Source of the DNA: Oribacterium parvum
Lineage (GTDB): Bacteria; Bacillota; Clostridia; Lachnospirales; Lachnospiraceae
Reading direction: 5' to 3'
Length of the DNA: 5,470 nt
Assembly (NCBI GenBank): GCA_938022235.1
Contig: CALIEL010000296.1
Span: 1 to 5,470 of the forward strand
Position numbers and translations under genes: made by a program. This document shows positions 5,432-5,470 of the stretch, piece by piece. Below the pieces are notes generated by a model, which saw only the letters and a list, made by a program, of their open reading frames with translations, was not told the DNA's origin and ran no database searches. Position 1 is the stretch's first letter. The number at the start of each line of letters is the position of its first letter.

Positions 5432-5470
5432 AGTGTGCAAAGTGGAAAAAGTGCGTTCAACTTTCCACAC
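5432..5470. repeat. AGTG direct repeats and imperfect inverted repeat at window edge
   Basis: On the plus strand AGTG occurs at 5432, 5441 and 5450, exactly 9 bp apart. GTGTGCAAAG (5433-5442) and CTTTCCACAC (5461-5470) form 10-bp inverted arms with one mismatch. GTGGAAA (5442-5448) and TTTCCAC (5462-5468) form a perfect 7-bp pair within it. This could be a protein binding site or the hairpin of a neighbouring transcript. The element may continue past the window. Confidence 0.4.

Larger units (their letters stand above)
5174..5470. other. AT-rich region upstream of the atp operon
   Basis: About 300 bp without a clear gene. From left to right it holds A/T runs next to the promoter, the candidate small CxxC frame, and a 10-codon frame (5379-5411, minus, MNRLFVIYFT) with a good GAGAGGGA in front of its ATG. 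At the right edge is a cluster of AGTG repeats with an inverted repeat. There is no tRNA-like or terminator-like fold that I can support and no atpI-type membrane protein. Open frames on the plus strand here are low-complexity (Phe/Lys/Ile-rich) and look like chance. Confidence 0.6.

Noticed and set aside
5462..5470. DnaA-box-like TTTCCACAC at the right edge
   Set aside because: Only about seven of nine matches to TTATCCACA and no cluster of true boxes, so an origin is not supported.

Overview
The window is the front part of a bacterial F-type (F1Fo) ATP synthase operon, read entirely on the minus strand, so transcription runs from high to low coordinates. In transcription order the genes are atpB (subunit a), atpE (c), atpF (b), a single long gene encoding a delta-alpha fusion (atpH+atpA), atpG (gamma) and the first 214 codons of atpD (beta), which runs off the left edge. 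Strong GGAGG-type ribosome binding sites, mid-range GC, short intergenic gaps and protein sequences typical of anaerobic Bacillota suggest a member of Clostridia, possibly Lachnospiraceae. The family-level placement is inference.

Layout from right to left: about 300 bp of AT-rich DNA (5174-5470) hold no clear gene, only two very short candidate ORFs and a repeat cluster at the edge. A good sigma-A-like promoter (5146-5173) then lies just upstream of atpB. The Fo genes follow (atpB 4422-5108, atpE 4146-4361, atpF 3624-4112), then the F1 genes (fusion 1597-3618, atpG 670-1584, atpD 1-643). Gaps are 60, 33, 5, 12 and 26 nt, as expected of one co-transcribed, translationally coupled operon. No atpI/atpZ-like gene is visible upstream of atpB within the window. 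atpC (epsilon) is expected beyond the left edge but cannot be seen.

The products together make a rotary ATPase. The a subunit and c-ring form the ion path and rotor, b is the peripheral stalk, delta joins b to the top of F1, alpha and beta form the catalytic hexamer, and gamma is the central shaft. The main oddity is that delta and alpha are one uninterrupted 673-residue reading frame. Normal F1 has three alpha and one delta, so a true fusion would conflict with the usual stoichiometry. At the exact delta/alpha junction there is an ATG just after a GGAGG. Initiation there would give a 510-residue alpha of ordinary length, so the gene may make both a fusion and a free alpha. Other points of interest are a TTG start for gamma with a perfect ribosome binding site, a lysine-rich tail on gamma, a c subunit whose ion site looks proton-type within a partly sodium-type context, and a hairpin between atpB and atpE.
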